A stretch of DNA of 64,000 nucleotides, taken from Toxotes chatareus. Its lineage: Eukaryota; Chordata; Actinopteri; Toxotidae. Each line of letters opens with the position of its first letter. Within the stretch, counting starts at the first letter, position 1. The stretch is taken from positions 62,001-126,000 of the forward strand of contig CM028888.1 in assembly GCA_016801885.1 (NCBI GenBank), in the 5' to 3' direction. The notes under the pieces are model-generated. The model worked only from the letters and a program-made list of their open reading frames with translations, searched no databases and was not told the DNA's origin. Made by a program: the position numbers and the translations under genes. Positions 11,101-21,927 of the stretch are shown here, one piece after another.

Positions 11101-14100
11101 CAGAGACATCAGCTGTCCATCAAATGTCGCCCATAAAACATTATGCCTGTTAGAGAGAAACCATATCATCTGTTTATCTGTAGCTCTGTGTGTCCGTCAT
11201 CCCTCCATCTTCCTCAGTAACATACCTCTGCTGACTGCTGGGTGTTGTCCTGATATGGTGTTCCTCAGAGATCAGTCCTGCATCTCTGAGTTACATCATT
11301 CATTATACAGTCATGGAAAAAATTATTAGAACAATTTCTTTTTCATTTTAATGCCTGGTACCACTGGAGGTACATTTGTTTGGACAAATATAATGATAAC
11401 AACAAAAATAGCTCATAAGAGTTGAATTTCCATGGTTTTCTTGATAATAATCAAAACCACTTAGGTTCTTACATCAGTAGCTGTGGCACTGTAGAGCCAG
11501 AAACGGTGCTTTTAGGCATTCCATGTTTTCTTTTCTGTCTGTTTTAGTCACATGATATACACAGGAGTTAGTACTTGATTGCATAACCATTGTTTCTGAT
11601 GACTGCAGCCATGCGTCCTGGCATACTCTCCACCAGCCTCTGATATTGTTCTCCTGCCACAGCAGCCCATTCCTGTTGCACAAATTCAAACAGATTTGCT
11701 TTGTTTTTGAGTTTGTGCTTCTCCATTTTGAGTTTGATGATTTTCCACAGGGTTTCAATTGGATTTAGATCTGGTGACTAAGCAGGCCAGGGCATGGTTC
11801 GAATGTTCTGATTCTGATGAGGCAGCTCGGCTGTCTCTGGGGTTTTCTCTTTTCTTTTCTCCGATGTGTAGGTGTGGGTGTGTGTCGTTGGTGTGGGCGT
11901 GTTCCTCAGGCGAGGATTCCAGTCTTGTGCGCAATCAGTCCTACCTCCTGACTATAAGAGGCTCCGCTTTCCCATCTATCCTCGCCAGATCGTTCCGTCA
12001 TTCTCCGTGGTGACTAGACCTGAGCTCTTCTTCTCGTTACCTTTTTGTGGATTACTTACCTTTTTTGAACCGTTTTCCCTCCTGACTCCACTAACCTCCG
12101 TGCTCTTTCCTCTCCCGCATAATCCCCTGGTTTCATTCCCCTCGTGCTCATCCGCCACCGCCCAGCTGACGCTGTTTCACTGCCCGGGAAATCACCTGCT
12201 CTAATTCATTCCTTTTTTCTCTTCACATTTTTGAAATAAACTGTTTATCACTGCTCTCCCGTCTGCATTTGGGTACTGGCCTGTATCTAAGACTCTGCCT
12301 TACATCTTCAGTTTTTTGGCTACCTGTCTCTCACTAATGCCAATTTCCAGCAGTGCCAACATGGCTGCCTTAGTGGCTTCACATAATTCTTTTGTTTTAG
12401 GCATCATGTGATAGCTGACAACTTCTGAGTTGTGCTACGGCTTGAATGTAAGCAGGAAACCACTCTCGGCCTTTGCATGTGCAGTGCTGCTTATGACATG
12501 AAATGGCCTCTTTTATACCCTGTACCCAAGTATTATGTAATCAGCTGCATTTTTTGTTGTGTTCATTGTATTCTTCAGGTAATAAACCTTTAGTGGTACC
12601 AGGAATTAAAATGAACAAGAAATTGAAGAAAACAAGGGTGGTCTAATAATTTTTTCCATGACTGCACGTTCAAACTGTTCTAGGCCCTGGTCTCCTGCAT
12701 TGCACGGTTGGTGAAGCAGCCTCGTCCAACATTTATGTCACATACAACTGAACCTGGAGGAAGGTATTGTACGAATGATGACGATGGTCATGGTGCAGTT
12801 ACCTGAAGCCCTTCCACACGTCCAGCCAGCTGGATCGGACCACAGCGCTCTGTGGAGCTGAGCTCCCGCCGCCCCCCTTCTTCCTCGACACTCGAATCGT
12901 GGCCACTCTGCACGACAAACACGCTCCAGCTCACTGAAGGTGTTCCTCAGTGCACAGCACATAATGCTGAGAGCTCAGGTTTCAAATGTGAGAGCAGCAG
13001 AAAGCAGCACTAACAGTTTGTAACTTGCTGACAACCACAGAGACTGTGTGATATTTACAGTATCTACAGAAAAACCAAACCTAACATTGCACTGCCTGTT
13101 ATTTTTGTGTATACATGTTTATGACAGTTTATGTGAATGTGTTTATGTGCAGACAGCTTTAGTTAAATCTTCCAATAAAAATCTGAAGTTTCATGTGACC
13201 TTTAAACTGAATATTAGATTTACACTTCAGCACCAACATTTATCTTCCAAAATGAATTCAATAAAATATCAAAACTCCAGAGTTGGCTGAGCCGCGGGGC
13301 TGGTCAGTGTGGGGGCCTTCTCCCCAGGATGCTTGCTGAAAGCTGTGCAAACTAAATCTGGTGCAGGTGCAACAATAAAATTTGTGTCTTTAACTGCTGC
13401 TGCTGGTTGACACCGGTTTATATTCGAATAAAGCATCCTGGGTAAAAGGAGCACAAGCAGAAGACTTCTGGATATTTGATTTGGACTTGTCTAGATGTGG
13501 ACTCTGGACTGGGAGAACACAAGAACAGGCCGTGTGTGTGTGTTTTTGTACCTTGGGATCTTCTGTTTCTCAGGTTTCCTCTGCCTTTCTGATTGGCCAG
13601 CAGGACGAGGAGGGGGCGGGGGTGGCCTAGTGGGGACGATACGACCTGGAGGACTGGTCGGGATGCTGCCAAACAAGAGCTCTGTTAGTAGCTGCAGATT
13701 GTGGTCAAAGTGGTATTTACTGTAGAACTGTTTACATACTCATTAGTGTTTGTAGACAGGTTGAAAGCAGGTTCTCCTTCCTTTGGTCCATCAGCTCCAG
13801 AGAGGGGAAGGCTCACTCCTGTATCTTCCTCATTGGATGAATCTGAATCAGCTTCCTCAGCCTCCCAACAAGCCAACACGGTGACATAGGGATTTTCTCT
13901 TTTGACGTTGTTGGGAGACGGATTTAAAACTGGACAAAACCAACAAACACAGCTCAGACTGAGGACGGTGAAGACCAGCAAGACCCAGACTACAACAGAG
14001 GTGGGTTTATACCTTGATCTGCTAGATCTGCAGCTCCTCCTGGAGGCAATGAGACTCCTGCAGTCTGGTCCAAAGTTGACATCACCAGCTGTGACAGTGC

Positions 14101-16281
14101 CCCAACATCTGGACCCATTTCATACAGAGATATGGTTAAAGGGGGGGGTGTTAGGGTACATTACAGGATCGTATAGTACCTAAGACCAGTCTAACCAGGA
14201 CCAGGGTTAGGGTTAGGTAGGGTTCCCTACAGGACCAGTGTAATCTCTAACATTGACTAGTAGGGGGTAAAGTTAGTGGCCTATCATAGCCACTGTTGGC
14301 TGATTAAGTTTGTAATGAAATAAGTTTGTAACTGATGCACTGATTCACTTCAATTCAGTTCAGTGTTATTTCTATGGCTCCCCCACAATCAAAATGGTCT
14401 CAGAGCTCTTTACAGAGACCCAGAGTCTGACCCCAGATCAGCAGACACAGCTCCCTGTGAACCTGGATCACAGGGGGGACCCTCCTGCTGAGGGCCAGGC
14501 TGGGTGAGAGGAGGAAGATAGGACAGCTGGGAATGGAGGAGAGGAGGAGGAGGACATGCAGCATATAGAACATGATACAAACAGGAAGTGGACGACGTTA
14601 GAGGGACAGCATTCAGATCCCAGAACAGTTAGTGGATCCTGTGTGCTCAGCTGATTGTATGTCAGCTGACTGATGTACCTGTGTGACGGACTCCAGGAAC
14701 TCCAGTTCTTGGCAAAGATGGGGGTCGGGGTTTACCAGCAGAGGGGGGCGAGGTTAATGGGGTGGAGCAAACAGTGGGGTTAGCCACATTGTTAATAATC
14801 CCTGCTAAACAGGGTATGTTAGCTAATGAGCCAACAATGCTGTCTAAGCTAGCAGCACCTGTGTTAGCAGCAGGTACGGGGCTGGTGGAAGTGGAGGAGT
14901 TTAACGTATCAGCAGCAGGCTTAGCTACTGTGCTAGCAGGGCCTGCTAAGCTAGGTGTGTGGGTAGCGATGCTGTTAGCCATGTCATCTATGTATGGGGC
15001 GGAGGGGGCTGGGGACGAGGAGCCTCCGATTGTGGCAGCAACTCCAGCCAGTGATGGGACGTTGGCGGCGATGATGTCAGCGACACCAGCCAGAGTCGGG
15101 AGGACTACGCCATGATCCGAGGCGGTGGGAGGAGCCACATTTTCACCTAAGGAGGACGACACAGTGACATCAGCAGCAGGCATCAGATGACACCTGTCAC
15201 ACAGATGTTGGAGTCCACCTGCAGTTCCTCTACTAGAGGCTCCAACTGCTACCAATACAGACTTTCACAATAAGAGTCTTATAATCACTGAGGGGAGACT
15301 TTCATAACAAAAGTTCCAGAAAGGAGATGTTAAAGATTTATTTTTTGTGTGTGTCTTCAGTGACACTGGATTTATACTGACTGTTGTTTCCATATAAATA
15401 CAACATAATGATGCCCCCACTCGGACATATAAACTCATTCATTCATTCATGTTTACACCAGCATCAGACTGTTTCACTGTCAGCGACCCTGCAGCTGATG
15501 AACAGCAGATGCAGCGGTGCAGAGGCTGTATGAAGACGGGGCGGAGCAAACTCAGTTCAGTCTGAACAGTCAGCACAGAATAGATCATCAGACAAACTGG
15601 TTCGGACAATCAGCAGTCTGCTGTTTCACAACGTTTAAACAAACCGGTTTGACTGTTCACACTGAAAACACTCTGCAGCTCATCAACACAAAACTCAAGT
15701 TTCCCACAGTCACAGCTTATTAGAGCTGCTGTTCTGAGCTTTGAGACTAGAAAACATGATCAGCTCTTATTAAAAACAACTTTTATCAGACCATTGCTGC
15801 TCCTCTCTCTGTTCTCATTCACACCTGTCGCTGACTCAGCTTCTTTCTGCAGAGTTTGGATCTGTAAACAACCTACTGCCTCAAAATTAATCCCATTATT
15901 TAATATCAGTTGTCTAATGACACAATAACAACATCTGTGATCAGGCTTCGCTTCAGTTTCGCTCAGAAAACAGTTGATGAAGTCGCCTGTTAGCGTGACA
16001 TGTTCACCTGAGTGTGTGTGTGTACCTGCGCTCAGGTGAACGTCACTGGAAAAAGCTGGTTGATTTTCATCAGTCACATCTCTGAAACAAAATCAGTGTT
16101 TTCACTGAAAACATGAACATTTTCATCACACGTCAAAGTTTGTTCTCATTTAAATGTAAAAGTAAGATTTTACTGTGTGTGTGTGTGAACGGTGAACTGA
16201 CTTGTCCAAAGAGGACATGCTCCTCAGACTATCCCTCGTGTAACGAGCCCGAGGTTTCGGGACAGGAGGAGACGGAGTCAT
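1249..16281 (-). CDS. arap3: ARAP-family Arf-GAP/Rho-GAP with PH domains, probably arap3 (3' end outside window)
   Basis: PIP3-regulated GTPase-activating protein for Arf and Rho GTPases, acting at the plasma membrane and cytoskeleton. Twenty-two coding exons join in phase (1087 codons), minus strand: 16281-16202, 16081-16026, 15146-14679, 13929-13740, 13665-13552, 12907-12803, 11146-11086, 10997-10877, 9100-8836, 8737-8538, 7797-7712, 7505-7323, 7197-7129, 5197-5098, 4994-4938, 4536-4410, 3812-3713, 3536-3335, 2555-2322, 1925-1722, 1580-1484, 1390-1249. Domain order is Pro-rich region (1-302), PH1 (303-398), PH2 (399-510), ArfGAP (520-665), ankyrin-like (667-718), PH3/PH4 (719-915), RhoGAP (915 on). 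The N-terminal SAM domain of mammalian ARAPs was not found, and the first exon shown may not hold the true start. The assignment to ARAP3 rather than ARAP1/2 rests mainly on synteny with pdgfrb/csf1r. Confidence 0.82.
1440..1481. repeat. (TG)n microsatellite
   Basis: About 20 GT units in the ARAP intron between two RhoGAP exons, abutting the splice donor at 1483 (minus strand). Confidence 0.95.
5485..6915. repeat. 11-bp minisatellite, about 1.4 kb, in an ARAP intron
   Basis: Roughly 125 copies of an 11-bp unit, alternating between GTGACCTGACT and GTGACGTGACT. At the right end it degenerates into GTGACGTGACG. Because 11 is not a multiple of 3 and the unit has no stop codon on the minus strand, it creates 474-500-codon open frames in all three minus frames. 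These are artefacts, not genes. It lies between the ARAP exons at 7129 and 5197. Confidence 0.97.
7129..9100 (-). other. arap3: ARAP PH2 and ArfGAP domain exons
   Basis: Exon 9100-8836 encodes PH2 (GYQLGIASFSVPLN, HSFTLITPYKSF). Exons 8737-8538 and 7797-7712 hold the ArfGAP zinc finger with spacing C-x2-C-x16-C-x2-C (CGDC ... CQAC), followed by QHRALG with the conserved arginine finger and KVRSLKMDNKVWTE. Exons 7505-7323 and 7197-7129 continue the domain (FVTYGNWLANQVWAA, DKYSRGRYRQVHPL). All catalytic zinc ligands and the arginine are present, so Arf-GAP activity is expected. Confidence 0.85.
7565..7735. repeat. 36-bp tandem repeat spanning an ARAP exon-intron junction
   Basis: Four near-identical 36-bp units plus one diverged unit that is the end of the exon at 7797-7712 itself. 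Each unit on the minus strand contains CTCACACAG followed by GTGAGGAG, a full copy of the splice donor. See findings. Confidence 0.93.
10600..10866. repeat. Tandem repeat of GTGCAGTGCAGTGTGGTACA type
   Basis: About 265 bp of units built from GTGCAGT, GTGGTACAGT and GTTGTACAGT, ending about 10 bp from the splice donor of the PH1 exon (10877). It generates spurious open frames on both strands. Confidence 0.92.
11308..12664 (-). mobile_element. Decayed Tc1/mariner-like transposon with internal insertion
   Basis: Terminal inverted repeats start CAGTCATGGAAAAAATTATT (11308) and end with its complement (to 12664), with TA next to the left end. On the minus strand the transposase start MPKTKELCEATKAAMLALL (from 12404) and the C-terminal DDE region SPDLNPIETLWKIIK (near 11780) are readable. 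Stops and a roughly 490-bp insertion (about 11815-12303) separate them, so the element is inactive. It sits in the ARAP intron inside the PH1 domain. Confidence 0.9.
11815..12303. mobile_element. Repeat inserted inside the Tc1-like element
   Basis: A pyrimidine-rich block unrelated to Tc1 interrupts the transposase reading between its N- and C-terminal parts. It ends with CTGCATTTGGGTACTGGCCT, a style of terminus common in fish retroelements. The family was not identified, and the edges are accurate to about 10 bp. Confidence 0.6.
13552..16281 (-). other. arap3: ARAP N-terminal proline-rich exons
   Basis: Five exons. The first contains the SH3-ligand-like motif PPVPKPRARY. The third (15146-14679) is a 156-codon low-complexity segment with repeated PSLAG/TLAG blocks. 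The fourth is acidic (EEADSDSSNEED). The fifth is polyproline (RPPPPPPRP). The first exon opens with ATG immediately after its acceptor AG, so it is either the start exon of an isoform or an internal exon in phase 0. No 5' coding exon with a matching phase could be confirmed. Confidence 0.7.
14340..14660 (+). repeat. Fragment of a dispersed fish repeat (also at 23,810-24,650)
   Basis: The text from CAATTCAGTTCAGTGTTATT through ACAGAGACCCAGAGTCTGAC to a GGAGGAGGAGGACATGCAGC-like tail closely follows the copy at 23,810-24,120. A reverse-strand piece occurs at 47,690-47,830. Its position next to L2-like fragments elsewhere in the window suggests a LINE 3' region or a derived SINE. Confidence 0.7.
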
Positions 16282-19200
16282 CTGAGGACAGCAGTGGACA
16301 TTTCATGGATCAGTTACCTGTCAGGAAGCATTGTCCTGAACATACCTGAGTCCAGGTAAAAGGTGTCACCAGGTATGAAAATGCTGCTGATCAAAGTAAA
16401 TCCAGACTTCCTCTGAGGACAGTCAGGCTTAGTCTGACTCTACCTGTGATCAGGACCAGACCTGAGCCTCAGGTCCGTCCAACTACAGAGTGATCAGAAA
16501 ATAATCAATACACTACAATCACAGGAAGGATGTGTTCATTTAAACAGAATAAAACAGTAGGTGAAGCTCAGTGTGTTCCTCTCACCTGTCGTCAGCTCTT
16601 CAGTGTTCAAACCAACACCTGAAACCTGCGTGTGTGTTTACCTGTGATTCCTTCAGTAGGAGCTGCTCTGCTGAACATCCTGCTCCAGATCTGCTGCACT
16701 CACAAACACCTCGCTGTTAAATCTGCTCTGTGTGTGTGTGTGTAACCCAACGACAGTGTTTCAGCTCTGATGTTATGCTGTGGTTTACCTGTCGAGCTGC
16801 AGGTGAGTCACAGAAGCTTCAGGTAAACTTGTGAATGTTTGACAGAAGTTTCACTGAAAGTTCATCAAGTCCAGAGCAGGAGTTTTAAAAGTCAATGTTT
16901 TTACAGTGAACTCAGTGAAATCTGGTTCAACCTGCTGTAGGAATGTAGGTGTGTGTGTGCGTGTGTGCAGTCATACTGATAAAGTTGTGTGTGTGTGTAT
17001 CTGAGCTTTGCATTCTTCGACTTATCGTGCTGAGTCACCATCATGTTCTGTTGTTTTCTGTATTTTTAGAATTGAACAGAACAGAATCTATTCACTGTCA
17101 CTGTTTAATACCAGTGCATCATTCCAGTCAAACCCTTCAAGACATAAATAAAACAATTTAAAAATATTTAAATATATGTGTGTGTATAAATAACTAAGAC
17201 CATAACATTGTAATCTAAGACACATCACTGAGCTAAAACAGGAAAACAAAATAAACATAAATAAATTGAAGGCAGTTCCTGATTTCTTATGATTCTTATT
17301 GCCTAAGAGAAAAAAACTGTTCTTCAGTCTTTGTCCTTGATGCTTCGTGGACGTTGTCCTCAGCAGGCTGAGCAGCTGGTGGACAGGAAGCTGAGTCTCT
17401 GAAGACAAGCAGAAAAACTCATGTCTCAGCCAAAGGAAGATCCCAGCTCACACTCAGAAACTGCAGGAAATAAAAACACCTACAAACTCAAACTTTTCAG
17501 TAATTCTTAGCTTCAACGATGAAAACTTCTGAAAGTCTTCAGAATCTGATCAGAGCCAGTCTCCATGGACGGATCCCTGACACGAGACAGGGGTCCACAG
17601 AGTTGTGGACATCATAGACAGACTACAAAATAAGATGCAGCAGCTGCTGGTGGCACTGGACTGGAAACAGTCGGGTGTTAATCACAACAATCAGGACAAA
17701 GTCTGAGACACGTGGTTTGGTGTGAGTGTGTAAAACTCCTGCCTTCATGTTCCCGTTGAGCTGTGGCCACTGCTGCTGATAAGCAGTTTAGAATACCTGT
17801 CCACGTCTTTACCCCATGTCTCTCCCTCCTACAGTTTAAACCTCTTGACAAACCTGCCCAGTTCGATGAAACGTGACGACAGCAGCTGCTTCAAACAGCT
17901 GAACAAACTGTCAGTTATTTCCTGTTCACTGACCTGAGGCTGGAAATACCAATTCAAACCAGCACTGTCCACTGTCCAACAGTCTGCAGAGGACACATCA
18001 GGTGAGACAGATTAAAACATATTCACTGTGAATCAGGCCGAGGCTGCTACTGCTGTTTGTCAGCAGTCGGTCAGCAGAGGGCGCCACATCTCACATTACA
18101 GTCCAGTCTGTACCATTGATCTTTAACTGATTTATTACTGATCAATTCATTAATTTGTCTAATGTGTCTCTACACTGTAAAAAAAAAAAAAAAAAAAAAA
18201 AAAGGTTGCTTTTACAGTTAAATACCAGCAGCTGTTACATTATAGTGAAACATTTCCTCCATTTAGTAAAAACTGTATTGATACTGTTGATTTTACAGGT
18301 AAAACGTGGTTATTTCAATACTTTAAAAAAACAAAACAAAACATGTTTTTAGATTTAAAACAGTTTTACCTGAACATTTACATGGAAATGTTACTTATAC
18401 TGGTTTGAAATGTAAAAACTGTTTTCTGTCTCAGTTTAAAAATGTGCTTATTTCAATATTTTTCTGTGGAAAAAAAAAGGTTTTACATTTTATAAATACA
18501 TTAAATCCTGCATCATAAAACAAAAAGAAAAAAGGGAATTTTTAAAAGTAATTCTTCACATGAAAGATACGAGACATGTTCTTCAGGATTTCCTGTGACA
18601 TCCACCCATGGTTTAAAAACTACACCTGAATGGAAAAAGCAAATTTACCTCAACGTCTTTAAAGTACAAAAGCCAGTGCAGTGAACACGTGTCAGCTGTA
18701 CCACACTGCCAAGTAAAAGTTTACATCTTCTAAAACTCTAAGAAAAAGTTAGCAACACAACATCTGCAGTACGTACAACATCTGTGTACCTCTTATCATG
18801 GCATCACTGGAAAGTCCACTCATGGTCAGAGTGAGCGAGAGAGACAGAGAGAGAGAGAGATCGACCTCAGGTTGTGTATAACGTGTCTTGCATTTTCTAG
18901 TATTATAAAAAGCCATTTTCCGTTGGAGGAAGTCCAGTGTGGACCGTAGTTCCACTGGGTGCTGTATGTTGAAGCAGTAGTCATGGTGATGTGATCGTTG
19001 ACCTCTTTGTCGATGCTCAACATAAATGTCTCAGCTGCAAAGCAGCAGGACCTGAATAACAGACATCCATAAAAAACTAGTTTCAGTGATTAATAGTTCA
19101 GAACAAGCATCAGACACACGGGCAGCTTCCTGTGCGCGAGCACAGCGGGACTGTCACTGTGCTTTCTGGACATGTGAGAAGTAAAAGACATTTTTCCAGT

Positions 19201-19700
19201 GAACACACTTTAGCATCCTCTCACTGAGCATGCTGCCTGACAGCCTTCTCCTCTGTGCTGCTCGGTTCCCTCACGCTGGCGTTCGCACAGTGAGACGGTG
19301 CATTACGGTCACATCCTGAATCACGTTCACGTTAGAAAGGCGCCTTTAGAGCGGCATAACCTGAAAACACCACCTGGGTTCGCTGCGATGCAGGTTACAA
19401 TGTAAAACACACGCTTTTACAGACTGAACGTTTTCTCCACATACAAGAGAACATCTTCTATAGTCAACCACACCGCGGTTAGCTGCGCGGGGTTAGCTAA
19501 GCGCGGTTAGCTGCGCTCTTGCTGATTATACACTCGCCTCGTAAACACGTCTGAGCGTGTTATTTCAAGGCTGCTCTAAAGTCTCATGTAGCCATGTTAG
19601 ATGTAAAGCTATGGGGACAGTGTTCACGTTAGCCGTCTGTAATTCATCCTTCTCCATGAGCCGAATAAATCCACTTCAGATAAATCCTTGGATTTTCGGG
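16282..19700. other. Upstream ARAP region, mostly non-coding
   Basis: About 3.4 kb between the first confident ARAP coding exon and the GC-rich promoter. Short candidates with splice-like edges exist on the minus strand: one ending at a donor near 16,641 (MFSRAAPTEGIT) whose phase does not fit the next exon, and one starting at 19,037 (see findings). A run of 23 A lies at 18,180-18,203. No SAM-domain exon was recognised. Confidence 0.4.
18172..18500. mobile_element. CACTGTAAAA-type terminal repeat (MITE fragment)
   Basis: Begins CTACACTGTAAAA and continues with repeated TTTTACAG/GTAAAA motifs. The complementary end, TTTTACAGTGTAG, lies at 20,978-20,990. Such ends flank abundant non-autonomous elements in fish. 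Whether both ends belong to one element or to two copies cannot be settled here. Confidence 0.5.
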
Positions 19701-19870
19701 TCTTACCGAGGGAACTGAAGACCGCTTCGACTTCTGCCTGAGACAAATTCCTAACAGTCCGGAGCGCTGTGCTCCATGAAGACGGTGGAAGTTTGAAGAG
19801 CCCGGTGAGCTGGTGACGCGAGGTCAGAGGTTAACAATACTGTGCGCTGATTGGCCTATTTCAAACCTGG
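19200..19870 (-). promoter_or_regulatory. GC-rich CCAAT promoter of the minus-strand gene, with first exon
   Basis: CpG frequency rises between 19,200 and 19,830. On the minus strand a CCAAT box (GGCCAATCAGCGC, 19,857-19,845) precedes a probable first exon that ends in CTCG at 19,704 with donor GTAAGACC. A second CCAAT lies on the plus strand at about 19,879. No TATA box was seen. This fits a housekeeping-type promoter for arap3, or for an unrecognised gene between 16.3 and 19.8 kb. Confidence 0.6.
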
Positions 19871-20334
19871 AGCCTTAATGTCAACCAATGCGCAGTCCCC
19901 AAATTTCTGCTTTTTGATTGTGGCAGTTGTGAAATGCTGTTTACATCAATCTGATGCTTTTTAAATCGTGTCATATAAAAATTATTCAAATGGTTTTCGT
20001 TACATACATGTAATTTATCTGTGGATGTAAGTAGAGAGGGAGCCTACTGAAGAAGCTGAAGCAGATTCATGTTTTAATATTTTTTAAATTTTTACATAAA
20101 ACTGTCAATATATTTTAAAATAGCTGTAATCTTTTTGTTAGGCTAAAAACGACACATTATTTTAGTTTTTTTTTTTTTTAAATCAGAGTTAAAAAAAGTC
20201 ATAAGCTATGTTGGAGCAAACAAAGCTGTGTTTGACCATATGTCCCAGTTTCAAAGACTGCCCACATCTGGACACGTAGAAGCTTATTGGACAGGTTTTC
20301 TACAGGAATAATATAAAATAACAGCAAATAATAT

Positions 20335-20635
20335 TATTTCATTCTTTCATTTTTTACCGCTTAATCCATCAGGGTCACGGGGGAGCTGGAGCCTATCCCA
20401 GCTGACTATGGGCGAGAGGCAGGGTACACCCTGGACTGGTCACCAGTCAATCGCACACAGCTACAGGCCAATTAACCCAAGCATGTTTTTGGGATTGTGG
20501 GAGGAAGCCAGAGTACCCGGAAAGAACGCACACAGGCACCGGGAGAACATGCAACGTGCTAACATGATTCGAACCTGTAACCTTCTTGCTGTGAGGCGAC
20601 AGTGCTAACCACTGCACCACTGTGCCAATATTATT
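20335..20635 (-). mobile_element. tRNA-derived SINE-like repeat
   Basis: On the minus strand it starts with GGCACAGTGGTGCAGTGGTT (A-box-like) followed by GGTTCGAATCA (B box), then the widely dispersed fish tail with TCCTCCCACA and CAGCTGGGATAGGCTCCAGC. A decayed copy of the middle part lies at 50,150-50,262. Confidence 0.75.
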
Positions 20636-20639
20636 TCAA

Positions 20640-20992
20640 CATAGATGTTTTTCATTGAAATCAACATTACTTTACAAACAAACCATACTTTAATATGTTC
20701 TTCCTGTAGAAATGAAAATATAACTTTGCAGAATGTTTAACAGTTTTATTTGGTAAATTAAAAAATACACATCAGCAAAGTCTGTAACTTACACAGAATA
20801 ATGCTGTTAGTTTTACGGTGAATGAATTTAACCATTTTATTTCTTTTCACAGACAAATTCTTTTCTACATATTGTAAAAATTAAAAATTGTGAAAGTTGT
20901 GCATTGTTTCTTGATTTACAGTAATTCAGTGTGTTTATGACGGTGATATATTATTTTAGATTTCACGGTCCTGACGTGTTTTACAGTGTAGC
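20640..20992. mobile_element. CACTGTAAAA-type MITE end
   Basis: AT-rich block with several TTTACAGT/ACGGTGA motifs ending TTTTACAGTGTAG at 20,990, the complement of the end at 18,172. Confidence 0.45.
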
Positions 20993-21069
20993 ACTCTGTC
21001 CCGACTTTATCTGATTAACATCACTGCAAAAAACACACAAAGAAACACACACAGACCAAACACAGTGCA

Positions 21070-21070
21070 G

Positions 21071-21103
<33 letters not shown>
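21070..21103. repeat. (GT)n microsatellite
   Basis: About 15 GT units upstream of a CT-rich stretch (21,180-21,300) in the presumed 5' region of pdgfrb. Confidence 0.95.
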
Positions 21104-21108
<5 letters not shown>

Positions 21109-21329
21109 CATGTGTTGGACGTGGCTCACTTCCTGTCTGATTGGGGAGGCACAGAGAGACAGATTGAAAACAGACGTTGGCTCTCTCCCTCTCTCTCTCT
21201 CCTCCTCTCCCTCTCTCTCCCTCCCCAGTGTGACTCCATGTCTCTCGCCCCTTTTCTTCCCTCAGTGCTGCAGACTCTCTCTCTCTCTCTCTCTCTGTCC
21301 CACTGTGAGACAGTCTGTTGGTTTCCATT

Positions 21330-21927
21330 CGTCGTTCGTCTGGAATGAACTCAGACTGAAGAGAAGAGGAGTGAAGGGAAGCAAAGAGAAAAACACTGAA
21401 GAGGAGGAGGAGGAAGGTCTGAACTAAACCTCTTTTCTTCTTCAGTCCTTAAGCTCTGTAGCGTCGACTGTCAGAGATTCTGCTGGTTGAACTTGTTGTG
21501 CACTTTGTGTGCTCACAGCACTGACTGCAGCGTGAGTGTTTGCAGGTACAGCGTCGAACTTCACAGCTGCATGAACGTGGAAACACGTCCGGAGACGTGA
21601 CGCTGAGTCACTGCAGACATTCTGATGCCTCAGCAGCTTTTCACTCCTCTGCAGGAGGTTTTATCTGGAAAAGCCGAGCTGATGATTGGAAACATGCTCT
21701 GTCCATCAACAGGACGAGGACAGTAAAACCTCAGTGTCCAACACGGGACTCTATGTTGGTCCATGAAAATCTTCACCTGCTGTCTGTGATTCTGTCTCTA
21801 AGGTCAAAGGTCACTGATATCAACGTGGGACTACCAGCTGTTCATCAATTGATCTGAACCAATAAGAAGACAGAACAGCACGTTCACCATGGAGGAGTGA
21901 CAGACAGGAGAGACACCTGTTGATCAG
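21330..21927 (+). other. pdgfrb: Candidate 5' untranslated exon(s) of pdgfrb
   Basis: The first coding exon of pdgfrb has an acceptor (AG at 24,941-24,942) 11 bp before its ATG, so an upstream non-coding exon must exist. The best donor in this region is TTGATCAG followed by GTGAGTGTG at 21,928. The preceding sequence has several short upstream ORFs, including ATGGAGGAGTGA at 21,889. The start of the exon is a guess; a CT-rich tract (21,180-21,300) would be just upstream and no TATA box is visible. Confidence 0.35.

Larger units (their letters stand above)
10877..12907 (-). other. arap3: ARAP PH1 domain exons
   Basis: Three exons (12907-12803, 11146-11086, 10997-10877) encode a pleckstrin-homology fold: SSWLDVWKGFR, then HNVLWATFDGQLMSLWKKRT, then DRFSEVLFHVSSITNVKKQD. 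Phases 2, 0 and 1 agree across the junctions. The first intron of this group is swollen by a Tc1-like element (11308-12664). PH domains of this family bind phosphoinositides. Confidence 0.78.

Noticed and set aside
10574..11153. Plus-strand frame of 183 codons (VQCGTVLCSVVQ repeats)
   Set aside because: GTGCAGTGT tandem repeat running antisense into the ARAP PH1 exons.
14762..15115. Plus-strand frame of 117 codons
   Set aside because: Antisense shadow of the ARAP Pro/Ala-rich exon, whose phase agrees with its neighbours on the minus strand.
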